From positions 496,001-560,000 of the forward strand of contig NZ_FPKV01000003.1 in assembly GCF_900114265.1 (NCBI RefSeq): 64,000 nucleotides of DNA, given 5' to 3'. This stretch comes from Flaviramulus basaltis (GTDB lineage Bacteria > Bacteroidota > Bacteroidia > Flavobacteriales > Flavobacteriaceae). A program made the translations under genes and the position numbers. The notes beneath the pieces were generated by a model. That model did not search any database, was not told the origin of the DNA, and was given only the letters and a program-made list of their open reading frames with translations. Below are positions 8,876 to 18,079 of the stretch, one piece after another (position 1 is the first letter of the stretch; each line of letters begins with the position of its first letter).

Positions 8876-8908
8876 CTAAATAGTATATTTAACTCAAAAA
8901 AATAATCT

Positions 8909-10312
8909 ATGAAGTATTCTTTTCTCTTATTATTCATTCTTTTATCATCAAGTATATTTTCTCAAACAGATGAAGAAGTTGTTAAGAAAATATATGCACA
9001 GTCATTGACAAATGGTAAAAGTTACGATTGGTTAAACCATTTATCAAACCAAATAGGAAGTCGATTATCAGGGTCTTTAGGAGCTGAAAAGGCAGTAGTT
9101 TATACTAAGGATGAACTTGATAAATTAGGTTTAGATAAAGTTTGGTTACAACCAGTTATGGTGCCTAGGTGGATAAGAGGAAGTAAAGAATTTGCTTTTA
9201 TAGAAACTGAGCCAGGAAAAACAACAAATGTAAATATATGTGCTCTAGGAGGTTCAGTCTCAACACCAGCATTAGGTTTAAAAGCAAGTGTTGTTGAGGT
9301 TAAGAATTTTGAAGAATTAGAAAAACTTGGAAAAGAAAATGTAGAAGGCAAAATAGTTTTCTATAATAGACCGATGCAAGCCGATTTAATTCACACTTTT
9401 GAAGCTTATGGAGGTTGTGTGAACCAGCGTTATCAAGGCGCATTAGAAGCTTCTAAATATGGCGCAATTGGCGTAATTGTACGTTCTATGAATTTAAGAT
9501 TAGACGATTTACCTCATACAGGAAGTATGAGTTATGGTGATTTACCTGTTGAAAAACGTATTCCTTCCGCAGCAATTAGTACTAACGATGCTGAGTTATT
9601 AAGCGCTATGTTAAAGTTAGACAATACTACAAAGCTATATTTTAAACAAAGCTGCAAACAACTTAAAGATGTTCAATCTTATAATGTTATTGGAGAAATT
9701 ACGGGTAGTGAATTCCCTAATGAGTACATGGTAGTTGGAGGACATTTAGATTCTTGGGATTTAGGAGATGGTTCGCATGATGATGGTGCTGGTGTTGTAC
9801 AATCCATGGACGTGTTACGATTACTTAAAGAGTCTGGAATTAAACCAAAGCGAAGTATAAGAGTGGTTTTGTTTATGAATGAAGAAAATGGCTTGCGTGG
9901 TGGAAATAAATATGCTGAAATTTCAAAACAAAAAGGAGAAAACCATGTGTTTGCTTTAGAAAGTGATTCGGGAGGATTTACACCTCGCGGTTTTAGTTTT
10001 GACTGTAACGATGCTAGTTTTAATCAAGTTTTAAGCTGGCAACCTTTGTTTAAACCTTATTTAATTCATTATTTTGAAAAAGGGCATAGTGGAGCAGATG
10101 TTGGACCTTTAAAAACTGAATCTAATGTTTTAGCAGGTTTGGTACCAGATTCTCAGCGTTATTTTGATCATCATCATGCAAGTAATGATACTTTTGATGC
10201 CATTAATAAAAGAGAATTAGAATTGGGAGCTGCAACGATGACATCTTTGGTATACTTATTTGATAAATATGGCATTAATCCAATTTCAAATCCAGAAAAA
10301 ATTAAAAACTAA
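8909..10312 (+). CDS. Exported M28 zinc peptidase with PA domain (carboxypeptidase Q-like)
   Basis: 467 residues with a signal peptide (FLLLFILLSSSIFSQ). A protease-associated (PA) domain at about 110-240 is inserted before the catalytic core. Di-zinc M28 motifs are visible: GGHLDSWDLGDGSHDDGAG with His279 and Asp281, the NEENG catalytic Glu pair near 325, ESDSGG near 350, and the last ligand His in HHHASNDTFDA near 440. This is the architecture of plasma glutamate carboxypeptidase/aminopeptidase-type M28 enzymes, so it should trim peptides in the periplasm or outside. Followed 65 nt later by the DinB-like gene in the same direction, possibly cotranscribed. Confidence 0.92.
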   Translation: MKYSFLLLFILLSSSIFSQTDEEVVKKIYAQSLTNGKSYDWLNHLSNQIGSRLSGSLGAEKAVVYTKDELDKLGLDKVWLQPVMVPRWIRGSKEFAFIETEPGKTTNVNICALGGSVSTPALGLKASVVEVKNFEELEKLGKENVEGKIVFYNRPMQADLIHTFEAYGGCVNQRYQGALEASKYGAIGVIVRSMNLRLDDLPHTGSMSYGDLPVEKRIPSAAISTNDAELLSAMLKLDNTTKLYFKQSCKQLKDVQSYNVIGEITGSEFPNEYMVVGGHLDSWDLGDGSHDDGAGVVQSMDVLRLLKESGIKPKRSIRVVLFMNEENGLRGGNKYAEISKQKGENHVFALESDSGGFTPRGFSFDCNDASFNQVLSWQPLFKPYLIHYFEKGHSGADVGPLKTESNVLAGLVPDSQRYFDHHHASNDTFDAINKRELELGAATMTSLVYLFDKYGINPISNPEKIKN

Positions 10313-10377
10313 TTCAGACTAATTATTGTTAGCCATTTAAAGTTTACAACTATTACATGTCATTGAATACAAATAGA

Positions 10378-10962
10378 ATGAAAAACCTCAGTTTATTATT
10401 TACCTTAATGGTAGTAACAGTTACTATGGCACAAAACGAAGAAGAATTGCCTTATTATGAAATACCTGAAGACTCAGAAACATATACGGCAGGAACAGTT
10501 GCAGCAAGAGTTATAGATGGTTTAGGTTTTAGATTTTATTGGGCAACAGAAGGTTTAAGAGAAGAGGATTTAGCTTTTAGACCAAGCGATATGGGTAGAA
10601 CGACTCAAGAAACGACAAAGCATGTTTACGATTTATCCAAAGTGATTGTGAATTCTACTTTACTAAAAGAAAATATTGGAAGTGCCAAAGAATCTGATTT
10701 GTCGTTTAAAGACATGCGAAAACAAACACTAATCAATTTGAAAACTGCTGCCGATATATTAAGAAAAAGCGATGACATTTCTCAATATAAACTAGTATTT
10801 AAAAACGATAATGGAACCTACGAGTTTCCTTTTTGGAATGGACTAAATGGACCAATAGCTGATGCTTTGTGGCATTGTGGGCAAGTCGTATCGTTTAGGC
10901 GCAGTTCTGGAAATTCTTATAACTCAAAAGCAAGTGTGTTTACGGGGAAAGTGAAAGAGTAA
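10378..10962 (+). CDS. Exported DinB-like four-helix protein
   Basis: 194 residues from ATG 10378, chosen because it starts a standard signal peptide (MKNLSLLFTLMVVTVTMAQ); a start seven codons upstream (10357) would extend it with polar residues. The mature part resembles the DinB/YfiT superfamily: an early helix with GFRFYWATEGL, a central helix, and the C-terminal ALWHCGQVVSFRRSSGN segment, whose His is a usual metal ligand of the fold. The fold is often metal-binding and linked to thiol transfer, but most exported members are uncharacterised. Converges on the DUF6090 array. Confidence 0.75.
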   Translation: MKNLSLLFTLMVVTVTMAQNEEELPYYEIPEDSETYTAGTVAARVIDGLGFRFYWATEGLREEDLAFRPSDMGRTTQETTKHVYDLSKVIVNSTLLKENIGSAKESDLSFKDMRKQTLINLKTAADILRKSDDISQYKLVFKNDNGTYEFPFWNGLNGPIADALWHCGQVVSFRRSSGNSYNSKASVFTGKVKE

Positions 10963-10999
10963 TGTTTAGATAGTTTTTTAAAATTTGAATCATTCTCTT

Positions 11000-11752
11000 T
11001 TACTTTTCCTTTATAGATAATTCCTCATCTAATGCACTAATAAGTGAAATTATTTTGCTTTCAACTCGTTGTGCTCTATTAAGAACTCCAGAGTTTTCAT
11101 AGGTTATAGCAGACATTAGTTTAAAAAAATTTTCGTCTTTTTTTAATTTATTATAATCTTCCTTCGAAATCTCAAAATTACCATAGTACTTGGTAACATT
11201 AGAATTAAATTTCATTACAAAATATTCTAATAATTTAGGTTCGCTATGCATAGCATGAAACCTGAGACGCTCTTCTTCATAACGTTTGTAATAGCTATAA
11301 AGCCTTTCGTATAGTAATGAAATATCGTTTCTTAAACTATCATTAGAAATAATTCCTATACCTTTTGAAACTAAAAGACCATAACCACTTTTGTTAGGAT
11401 CAAAATGAGGTGTTACTCGCAATAGTATAGATTTTTCATTTAGGCTGTCTGAGGGTAGTTCATGTGTTTGTAAATAATTTTTTATGTAAGCACTCGCTAC
11501 ATTAATATCTTCCATAATACCAATGTCTTCTTGGATTTCAACTAAATCAAGTTTTAGATTGCTTTTAAGTTCTTTTATGATTTTGATTTCAAGTAAGCTT
11601 TCTTCTTTTTCGTTCTTCCATGTATTTATTTGTAAAGCAATCAAAATACCTATAACCACAAGGATAATTTCACCAATAGCATATTTAAAATATTTACTAG
11701 TTTTGCCTTCGTTTATAAGGTTTTTGCGGATGTTTCTGAAGATTTTAATCAT
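11000..11752 (-). CDS. DUF6090 single-pass membrane protein (copy 4 of 4)
   Basis: 250 residues and last gene of a minus-strand array of four paralogues. A conserved basic cytoplasmic head (MIKIFRNIRKNLINEGKTSK) leads into KYAIGEIILVVIGILIALQI, one membrane helix at about 24-43, then NTWKNE and a roughly 200-residue external helical domain. That domain is unlike the other copies in sequence, carrying GNFEISKEDYNKL near 195 and ending AQRVESKIISLISALDEELS. Separated from copy 3 by 18 nt. The family is common in Bacteroidota and has no established function. Confidence 0.85.
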   Translation of the reverse strand: MIKIFRNIRKNLINEGKTSKYFKYAIGEIILVVIGILIALQINTWKNEKEESLLEIKIIKELKSNLKLDLVEIQEDIGIMEDINVASAYIKNYLQTHELPSDSLNEKSILLRVTPHFDPNKSGYGLLVSKGIGIISNDSLRNDISLLYERLYSYYKRYEEERLRFHAMHSEPKLLEYFVMKFNSNVTKYYGNFEISKEDYNKLKKDENFFKLMSAITYENSGVLNRAQRVESKIISLISALDEELSIKEK

Positions 11753-11770
11753 TATTTATAACTAGTTTTA

Positions 11771-12535
11771 TCATTGATGCTCACTATAACCATAATTTTT
11801 GTCTAAGTAATCTAGAATATTTTTATTTTTATTTTCCAGAGACTTAGCTTTTGCTTCAAAGTACGTTGATGTACTTGCAATAAATCTACATAAAGGTAAT
11901 ATGCGTTTGTCCTCAAAAATTGCATTGTAAACCTCTTTATTAGGTGCTTTTGGAGTACTTGTAGGGAAAAATTTTCTATGTTCCGTATTGGTGAAGAGCT
12001 CGTATTTTAACTTTCGAAGTTCAAGTCTAACAGGATTTGCAGAATTTGTAAAATCGACGGTTATAGCTTTAAGGTCACGATAATAATCTTGAAGCATTTT
12101 TAAAAGCCTCGAATCTGGAAATTCGGATAAATTGCCAGAAGAATTTAAAAAGTCCCAAGTATTGTTAGTTTCAGAAATAATTGGAGTTGTAGTAAAAGAA
12201 TTAAAATCCAAGATAAATTTTAATGAATCGGCTAGCACTTTATTTTTAGATTCCATAACAGGAATTATATTTCTTCCAGCATCCATTTGCTTTTTTAAAA
12301 TAGCAACTGCTTTTTCAATTTGAAAGGCATCAGATTTAATATCTTCAGATATAGAATTAATATTGGTGTGCATTCTGTTTTCATCTTTTCTCGCTTCATT
12401 CCAATTATTAATCTGTAATGCAATGAGAATACCAATAACCACTAATAAAATTTCGCCAATGGCATATTTAAAATATTTACTGGTTTTGCCTTCGTTTAAA
12501 AGGTTTTCACGAATGTTTCTAAAGAGTTTTATCAT
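11771..12535 (-). CDS. DUF6090 single-pass membrane protein (copy 3 of 4)
   Basis: 254 residues. Same head as its neighbours (MIKLFRNIRENLLNEGKTSK, then YFKYAIGEILLVVIGILIAL), one helix and an external domain. The domain contains SFTTTPIISETNNTWDFLNS near 110-130, a segment whose pattern (a Ser/Thr stretch then a Leu/Asn-Ser-Gly motif, NSSGNLSEFPDSRLL) recurs loosely in the other copies as the part that follows the first helical pair. Its start overlaps the stop of copy 2 by 4 bp (ATGA, 12532-12535), so translation is coupled. Function unknown. Confidence 0.85.
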   Translation of the reverse strand: MIKLFRNIRENLLNEGKTSKYFKYAIGEILLVVIGILIALQINNWNEARKDENRMHTNINSISEDIKSDAFQIEKAVAILKKQMDAGRNIIPVMESKNKVLADSLKFILDFNSFTTTPIISETNNTWDFLNSSGNLSEFPDSRLLKMLQDYYRDLKAITVDFTNSANPVRLELRKLKYELFTNTEHRKFFPTSTPKAPNKEVYNAIFEDKRILPLCRFIASTSTYFEAKAKSLENKNKNILDYLDKNYGYSEHQ

Positions 12536-13269
12536 TTTGTTTCTTTTAGAATGTCATCTATAAGTATTGTCAATTCATTTAGCTTTTCTTTATTGCTGAT
12601 GATTCTATATAAGTAATCGTCCATAATATTTTCAAACTCAATGTCTTCAAAAATTTGAAGTTTATCTACTTTAAGAAGCGTTTTGTTTTTCCATTTTAAA
12701 TTTCCATAAACATCAATATCTTTTAAGGAGTATTTTTTAGATAAATATGGAATAAGTTCATTATCAATTTTAAGTTCAACTCTTTTAAAACTAACATCTA
12801 CTGATTTCATGCTTCTTGTCCATTCATAGAGCAAGTCTTTTAAATTTTCATTTTGCAATAATTGTAGGCGACCTGATTGGAGAAGATCAAAAATAGTGTT
12901 TTCTGAAGGTCTAAATGTACCAGCCTCCAGAGCATAATAAAATAAACTATCTACATTTTGTTTATTTATTGTTTCATTGTCTTGACCAACCAGATTTATT
13001 AGTGTTATAGATGTATTTAGACAAATACTATTTTTATGAATAGTTGATTGTAGCACTTTTTTATTTTGAATAAATTCACTGTGAATATTTTTTAAAATGC
13101 TTAGCTCTTCAATTTTAGAAACTCTATTTTGATTCCAATTATTTATTTGTAAAGCAATCAAAATACCTATAACCACAAGAACTATTTCTCCAACCGCATA
13201 TTTTATGTATTTTGATGTTTTGCCTTCATTGAGAAGGTTTTTACGAACGTTTCTAAAGAGCTTAATCAT
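12532..13269 (-). CDS. DUF6090 single-pass membrane protein (copy 2 of 4)
   Basis: 245 residues. The conserved head MIKLFRNVRKNLLNEGKTSK and helix AVGEIVLVVIGILIALQI are followed by an external helical domain with FRPSENTIFDLLQSGRLQLL near 115-135, the same position as the Ser/Gly-turn motif in copy 3. Two nt separate it from copy 1, and 4 bp overlap copy 3 downstream. Orientation should place about 45 residues in the cytosol and membrane and the rest in the periplasm (inferred from the positive head). No enzymatic motif is seen. Confidence 0.85.
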   Translation of the reverse strand: MIKLFRNVRKNLLNEGKTSKYIKYAVGEIVLVVIGILIALQINNWNQNRVSKIEELSILKNIHSEFIQNKKVLQSTIHKNSICLNTSITLINLVGQDNETINKQNVDSLFYYALEAGTFRPSENTIFDLLQSGRLQLLQNENLKDLLYEWTRSMKSVDVSFKRVELKIDNELIPYLSKKYSLKDIDVYGNLKWKNKTLLKVDKLQIFEDIEFENIMDDYLYRIISNKEKLNELTILIDDILKETK

Positions 13270-13271
13270 TA

Positions 13272-14036
13272 TTAATTATCTTCAATTTCTTTTGAAAGCA
13301 ATCTGGAAAGGATGCTTAGTTTTTTATGAGTATCATGGTAAATGAGTAATAGAGAATTCGTTAAAAAATATTTATTATCAATTATGCTTTCAAATTTTAT
13401 GTCGTTTAAAAGGATACGATTATCTGTAATGGGAAAATTGCTCTCACCTAACTCTTTTTTATTAGGTGAAAACTTTGCATCTACTTGGCGTAGTGAGATT
13501 AAATCGTATATCCTTGGGAATAAAAAATTATCATCATGAGTATCAATATAGCCTATATTTACTCTAATAGTAGTTATTATGGAAGGAAACTCATATATAA
13601 CATTTTTAAGTGAATCAGATTTCATATTTGATACTTTGCCGGTGGTTATGGCTTCATTTAGAACTGATGCATTTAGCTCAAATCTTGGGGTAGAAATAAT
13701 TTCATAAATTAAAGAGTCGGTTTTTTTAATTTCCTTTTCTTTATAATTAGTGCCAGTCATTTTTAATAATTCCAATGATGCATTTAGGGACTTATTTAAC
13801 CTTTTAATTTGAGAATCAAGAATGATAATATTTTGATTTGTTTCTAATAATAAACGTTTGGAAAGTTCTTTAGAATCATTATTCTGAATTCTACCTGTGT
13901 TCCAATTATTTACTTGAAGTGCAACTAAAATTCCAATTATAACAAGGATGATTTCTCCAATAGCATATTTAAGATATTTGGAGGTTTTGCCTTCATTAAG
14001 AAGTTTTTTACGGGTGTTTTTAAAGAGTTTTATCAT
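13272..14036 (-). CDS. DUF6090 single-pass membrane protein (copy 1 of 4)
   Basis: 254 residues, first of the four paralogues in transcription order. Head MIKLFKNTRKKLLNEGKTSK, helix AIGEIILVIIGILVALQV, then an external domain with RFELNASVLNEAITTGKVS near 115-135. Its ATG overlaps the stop of the APC permease by 4 bp (14033-14036), which ties the array translationally to that transporter. The family has no known biochemical role; a regulatory or accessory role for the transporter is only a guess from coupling. Confidence 0.85.
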   Translation of the reverse strand: MIKLFKNTRKKLLNEGKTSKYLKYAIGEIILVIIGILVALQVNNWNTGRIQNNDSKELSKRLLLETNQNIIILDSQIKRLNKSLNASLELLKMTGTNYKEKEIKKTDSLIYEIISTPRFELNASVLNEAITTGKVSNMKSDSLKNVIYEFPSIITTIRVNIGYIDTHDDNFLFPRIYDLISLRQVDAKFSPNKKELGESNFPITDNRILLNDIKFESIIDNKYFLTNSLLLIYHDTHKKLSILSRLLSKEIEDN

Positions 14037-15334
14037 AATTTTTTCTTTTTAAAAACTTTAATAAGTAAAAAAACAAGACTCAAAACGGCAATAATAATAG
14101 CAGTAACAATCATTTCATTTTTTGCCAAGTTGGAGAGAAAATATAGAATAATTATGATGGCTAGAATAGGTACTGTCCAACCTCCTGGAATTCTAAATCC
14201 TTCTGTGTACTTTTCTTGAGAATTACGTAACTTAATTACAGACAATGCCACACCTAAATAAAGCATTAGCATAGAACTACTCGCGATAATAGCTAATTTT
14301 TCAAAACTACCAGAAATGGCCAGAATAAAGCCAATGGTTGCATATACAATTATGGCAACATAAGGTGTAGCAAAGGACTTATGAATTTTCGAGAGTGCCT
14401 TTATTGGAATAACATTATCTCTGGAAAGCGCATAAACTATTCTTGGACTGTTAAGTATTGTGCCACTCATATAACCAAACATAGAAATAACAGCACCAAC
14501 AATTAAAAGGACGTATCCAAAAGAACCAAAAACAACTTTGGCTGTTTCAGCAAGTGGAGCAGCTTTAAAATTTGGTAATTCATTGCCTAAAACACCTTGT
14601 GCTACCGTTTGAATTAAAACATAAATAACTACTACAGTTGCTATACTTATTAAAATCGCTTTAGGAATTGTGCGTTTTGGATTAACAACTTCACCTCCAA
14701 CTATAATACCCGTTTCGCACCCTTGAAAAGCAAAAAATAGAATAAGAGATGTTTCCCCCAGTGTTTTTATATTTGGCATATTTTCAAAATATAAATTACT
14801 TAAAGAAACATTTTTAAATCCAATAAGAATAAGTAAAAGCAAGGGTATTAGTTTAATAATGGTATTGAATTTTACTAAGCCGATACCTTGTTTTAACCCA
14901 ATAACATTTATATAAACCATTCCATAAAAAAGAATGAAGAGGAATAAAAATCGTAGCCATCCATTTTCAAAAATTGGATAAGCAGAAGCAATAATATTTA
15001 CCAAAGCATTTGATACAGCGGCATCTGCAAACAAATTACTGCCAACGGCAAAAAAACCTCCAATAAACCCAGCATAATCTCCAAAAGCTGTTTCAATATA
15101 AGTGTAAGGCCCACCTGTATTCGTGACTTTACTTCCTGCTTCTGCAAAGCAAAGCATAATCATTGCCATTAAAAACCCGCAAAAAAGGTAGGCAATAATA
15201 CTTGATGCACCCATATAACCAGCTACAATTGCTGGTAGTACAAAAATACCAGAACCAATAATAATGTTTATAATGTTGGCTGATAAGCCAAATACACCAA
15301 CTCGTCTTTTTAATCCTTCTTCCTTTTGAATCAT
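14033..15334 (-). CDS. APC-superfamily amino acid permease
   Basis: 433 residues with twelve predicted membrane helices. The family's hallmark N-terminal helix is present (NIIIGSGIFVLPAIVAGYMG, with the unwound GSGIF substrate-binding segment near 27-31), followed by the TGGPYTYIETAFG motif near 73-85 and FFAFQGCE-type TM6 residues (LILFFAFQGCETG near 197-209). It should import or exchange an amino acid or polyamine by proton symport or antiport; substrate cannot be assigned. Upstream gene of the DUF6090 array and overlaps it by 4 bp. No -7 element was found before it. Confidence 0.92.
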   Translation of the reverse strand: MIQKEEGLKRRVGVFGLSANIINIIIGSGIFVLPAIVAGYMGASSIIAYLFCGFLMAMIMLCFAEAGSKVTNTGGPYTYIETAFGDYAGFIGGFFAVGSNLFADAAVSNALVNIIASAYPIFENGWLRFLFLFILFYGMVYINVIGLKQGIGLVKFNTIIKLIPLLLLILIGFKNVSLSNLYFENMPNIKTLGETSLILFFAFQGCETGIIVGGEVVNPKRTIPKAILISIATVVVIYVLIQTVAQGVLGNELPNFKAAPLAETAKVVFGSFGYVLLIVGAVISMFGYMSGTILNSPRIVYALSRDNVIPIKALSKIHKSFATPYVAIIVYATIGFILAISGSFEKLAIIASSSMLMLYLGVALSVIKLRNSQEKYTEGFRIPGGWTVPILAIIIILYFLSNLAKNEMIVTAIIIAVLSLVFLLIKVFKKKKL

Positions 15335-15359
15335 ATTTCTGTTTTTATTTAAATATGTG

Positions 15360-16529
15360 TTACAAATAACTTAACCACCATATGTCTTTGTTGTTTTGTT
15401 TATATAAATCAAATTTTTTACAGAGTGGGTATAGAAGTAAGACAATGATAATCCAAACCAAATAAACAAAACCAAGGTTTATACCAAAGCCTTTTAGTGA
15501 AGGAGCTTCTGTAACCCAATCTTTTAAAATCATTTTTCCCCAGCCAAACCCAGAAAGTTCTGCATAAAGTAAAGCTAAGACATGAATTAAATAAATATGT
15601 ATGATGTAATAGAAGAAAGGTACTCTTCCAAAAGTTTTAAAAATTTCTGCTAATCTACCTTTTAGTTTCTCGCTATTTGCAAGAAAAATAAATGTTACTC
15701 CTAAAGTCATTAATAAATACGTTAACGAAGGTGGATATTTTGCGGGATTTAAAAATGAAATCAAATTTTTGGATATCGTATCATAATTTTTCCACGGTGT
15801 AAGATTACCGTAAACATTTGTGAATCTTAATACTATAAATAAAATTAAAGAGGATATGCCTAAAATGTTGAACATTTTTTTTCTTTTATTCGCATTAAAA
15901 GAAGCATTGTAAAATGCCCCAAAATAATAGCCTAACGACATAACCGCAACCCAGGGAATAATAGGATAACCTGTTTCAAAATCATACCCGTTTCCTAAAT
16001 CAAAAAAAGCATATTCATGAAGCATAGCCCATAGCACATTGCCCTCATAATGTATAGAATCTAAAAGATTATGTCCAAAAATTAAGAGGCAACTAAAAAT
16101 TATAATATAATGTTTAGGCAACCAAATAATTCCGGCTAAAGCAATCATGCTTATTCCTAAAACCCATATTACAAACAAACCAGGGCTAGAAAAAGTAACA
16201 TCAAAATACCATGCAAAATTGACTATGATTAATTCTATAAATACTAACCAAATACCACGCTTAATTAAAAAGCTAGATAATTCTTTTTTAGTTTTTCTTT
16301 TACTTACCATGAAAGCTGATAATCCTGCTGAAAAACTAAATGCTGGTGCGCAAAAATGAGTAATCCATCGGGTTAAAAAAAAGGGTAAATTGCTCTGTGT
16401 AGGGTCTTCAGGGCTAAACAGGAAAGAATCATTGTGAAAATAATCTCTTGTATGGTCGAGTGCCATAAGTACCATAACTAAACCTTTTAAAATATCAATA
16501 GATTCAATTCGGTTGGTTTTTAAAGTCAT
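15360..16529 (-). CDS. DUF1624/HGSNAT-like membrane acyltransferase
   Basis: 389 residues with about ten membrane helices. The N-terminal RIESIDILKGLVMVLMALDH with following HTRDYFH is the signature of the heparan-alpha-glucosaminide N-acetyltransferase-like (DUF1624) family; the histidine after the first helix is the candidate active residue. THFCAPAFSFSAGLSAFM near 67-84 also fits. In the human lysosomal homologue acetyl groups cross the membrane to an amino sugar; the bacterial substrates are unknown. It sits 25 nt downstream in coordinates from the APC permease (which it precedes in transcription), so the two may share a transcript. Confidence 0.8.
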   Translation of the reverse strand: MTLKTNRIESIDILKGLVMVLMALDHTRDYFHNDSFLFSPEDPTQSNLPFFLTRWITHFCAPAFSFSAGLSAFMVSKRKTKKELSSFLIKRGIWLVFIELIIVNFAWYFDVTFSSPGLFVIWVLGISMIALAGIIWLPKHYIIIFSCLLIFGHNLLDSIHYEGNVLWAMLHEYAFFDLGNGYDFETGYPIIPWVAVMSLGYYFGAFYNASFNANKRKKMFNILGISSLILFIVLRFTNVYGNLTPWKNYDTISKNLISFLNPAKYPPSLTYLLMTLGVTFIFLANSEKLKGRLAEIFKTFGRVPFFYYIIHIYLIHVLALLYAELSGFGWGKMILKDWVTEAPSLKGFGINLGFVYLVWIIIVLLLYPLCKKFDLYKQNNKDIWWLSYL

Positions 16530-16615
16530 AAGTCTTTTAGCTTTATGTTTTTATTGAAAAAGACTTGAGGAGATTCTCAATAAATATAATTAATTTAATT
16601 TAGCTTTAAAGAAAT

Positions 16616-16650
16616 CATCCAGAATCAATTGTTTATTTTGATTATGGATG
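16616..16650 (-). terminator. Probable terminator after the DUF418 gene
   Basis: CATCCA-g-AATCAA (16616-16628) pairs with TTGATT-a-TGGATG (16638-16650): 12 bp with one mismatch and a 9-nt loop, located just past the stop of the DUF418 gene. In minus-strand RNA the U-tract after it is weak (AUUUCUUU), so termination may be partial. Confidence 0.45.
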
Positions 16651-16659
16651 TTTTTTAGT

Positions 16660-17955
16660 CTATTTTTTGAGCGCATGTCTTTTTTTGTAGCTTAAATTAC
16701 GCCATAGCCATTCTAAAGGGCCAAACTGAAAATACTTTAACCAAAGAGGACTTGCTATTAACTGAAATAACCATATTGAGAAAACAATGTATAATAATTC
16801 ATGACGTTTAAAGGTGCCAAATAAAGCAAAACCAGCACCAGTGAATATAAACATAGCAAAAACCGAATGCATTACATAGTTAGTTAATGCCATTTTACCA
16901 ACAGCAGAGAGTGCATTTTTTAACCATTTTAGAATTGATGATTTACAAAAAAGCATGATAAGTCCCACATGACCCATGGCAACTCCAACACGACCCAAAT
17001 CATAAGTTATATTTGTTTTTGAGAAACTTAACAAGGAGAATTTTTGATTCATAATATAGTTGATCTCAAAATAATTAGTGGTTAACCCAACTAAATACCC
17101 TAAAGTTGCCATTATAAAATAAAATTTATAAGACTTCTCTGCAGATAAAATATTTAATTTGAATAAGGCTATACCTAAAAGCATCATACTTAATACATCC
17201 CATAAATCATATCGATAAGGCCAATTCTCATCATAATGTTGATTTGTTGGCCCTAGAAATGCAACTACATTTAAATAGCTTTTGCGCATATTATTGTTAT
17301 AATCTTTAACACCTTCTGGTGATCTTTCCCATTGCTTATTTTCCCACTTGAATTCTGTTTCTTTAAGTTCCTTGGTTAATGTTTTTCCTTCAGATTTATT
17401 GGTTTTAACAAGTGCAACATCTTCCATAAATTTTACATCTTTAGTATAATCGAAGTAACTCCATAAAGCACCTACTGAGAATAAGAATAATGCAATAAGA
17501 ATTAATTTTTTTGGCGACAAGTATCTAAATGAGTATACCAAGAACCCCATGAGTGCATATTGATATAAAATTTCACCAGTCCAAAGCAATAAATAGCCAT
17601 GAACCAATCCAAAAAAGAGTAGCCATAGTAATCTTCTAAAATAAATGTCTGCAGCCTTCAAACCTGCACCTTTATTTTCCAATCTATCTAATAGAATAAA
17701 CATACCTACTCCAAATAGTAGAGAAAACAATGCTCTCATAGTACCTTCAAAAAACATGTTTGTTGCTATCCAAGTATAAAGATCCCATCCAGTAGAACCT
17801 CCGGATACAGTGGGATCACCATATGCATGAGCTAAACCCATACCGTTAATATTCATTAATAAAATTCCAAAAAGAACGATTCCTCTAATTACATCAAGAG
17901 AGTGAATCCTGTCCATTGCTTTTAAAGGGGTTAATGATGTTGCTGTTGTTGTCAT
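16660..17955 (-). CDS. DUF418-family membrane protein (YeiB-like acyltransferase relative)
   Basis: 431 residues, about ten helices. N-terminal RIHSLDVIRGIVLFGILLMN is the shared opening of the YeiB/DUF418 and acyltransferase-3 superfamily. FFEGTMRALFSLLFGVGMFIL near 73-93 follows, and the C-terminal DUF418 domain carries GKMALTNYVMHSVF near 352-365 and FGPLEWLWRNLSY at the end, a standard closing motif. Members are thought to modify surface or exported molecules with acyl groups, but no substrate is proven. It stands alone: 124 nt upstream of it separates the SDR operon and a hairpin follows it. Confidence 0.85.
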   Translation of the reverse strand: MTTTATSLTPLKAMDRIHSLDVIRGIVLFGILLMNINGMGLAHAYGDPTVSGGSTGWDLYTWIATNMFFEGTMRALFSLLFGVGMFILLDRLENKGAGLKAADIYFRRLLWLLFFGLVHGYLLLWTGEILYQYALMGFLVYSFRYLSPKKLILIALFLFSVGALWSYFDYTKDVKFMEDVALVKTNKSEGKTLTKELKETEFKWENKQWERSPEGVKDYNNNMRKSYLNVVAFLGPTNQHYDENWPYRYDLWDVLSMMLLGIALFKLNILSAEKSYKFYFIMATLGYLVGLTTNYFEINYIMNQKFSLLSFSKTNITYDLGRVGVAMGHVGLIMLFCKSSILKWLKNALSAVGKMALTNYVMHSVFAMFIFTGAGFALFGTFKRHELLYIVFSIWLFQLIASPLWLKYFQFGPLEWLWRNLSYKKRHALKK

Positions 17956-18079
17956 AATGGTTGATTATAGTTAGTGAAATTAAAATTGGAAACAGATAAA
18001 TTGTTCGCCGCTAACTTCTTCAATGGAAACTAAAAAAAACATATAGGCTTTAATAGTACTAATGCCATTGGAAATGCTT

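Larger units (their letters stand above)
11615..14036 (-). repeat. Four dispersed copies of a conserved 138-bp gene head (DUF6090)
   Basis: The first 46 codons of each of the four DUF6090 genes (11615-11752, 12398-12535, 13132-13269, 13899-14036) are near-identical in protein and strongly similar in DNA, whereas the remaining roughly 600 bp of each gene are diverged. The repeats lie about 0.75 kb apart in the same orientation, giving substrates for recombination or conversion between copies. Confidence 0.8.

Noticed and set aside
10953-11005. Imperfect inverted repeat between the DinB-like gene and the DUF6090 array
   Set aside because: Long loop, mismatch in the stem, and no clear U-run on either strand.
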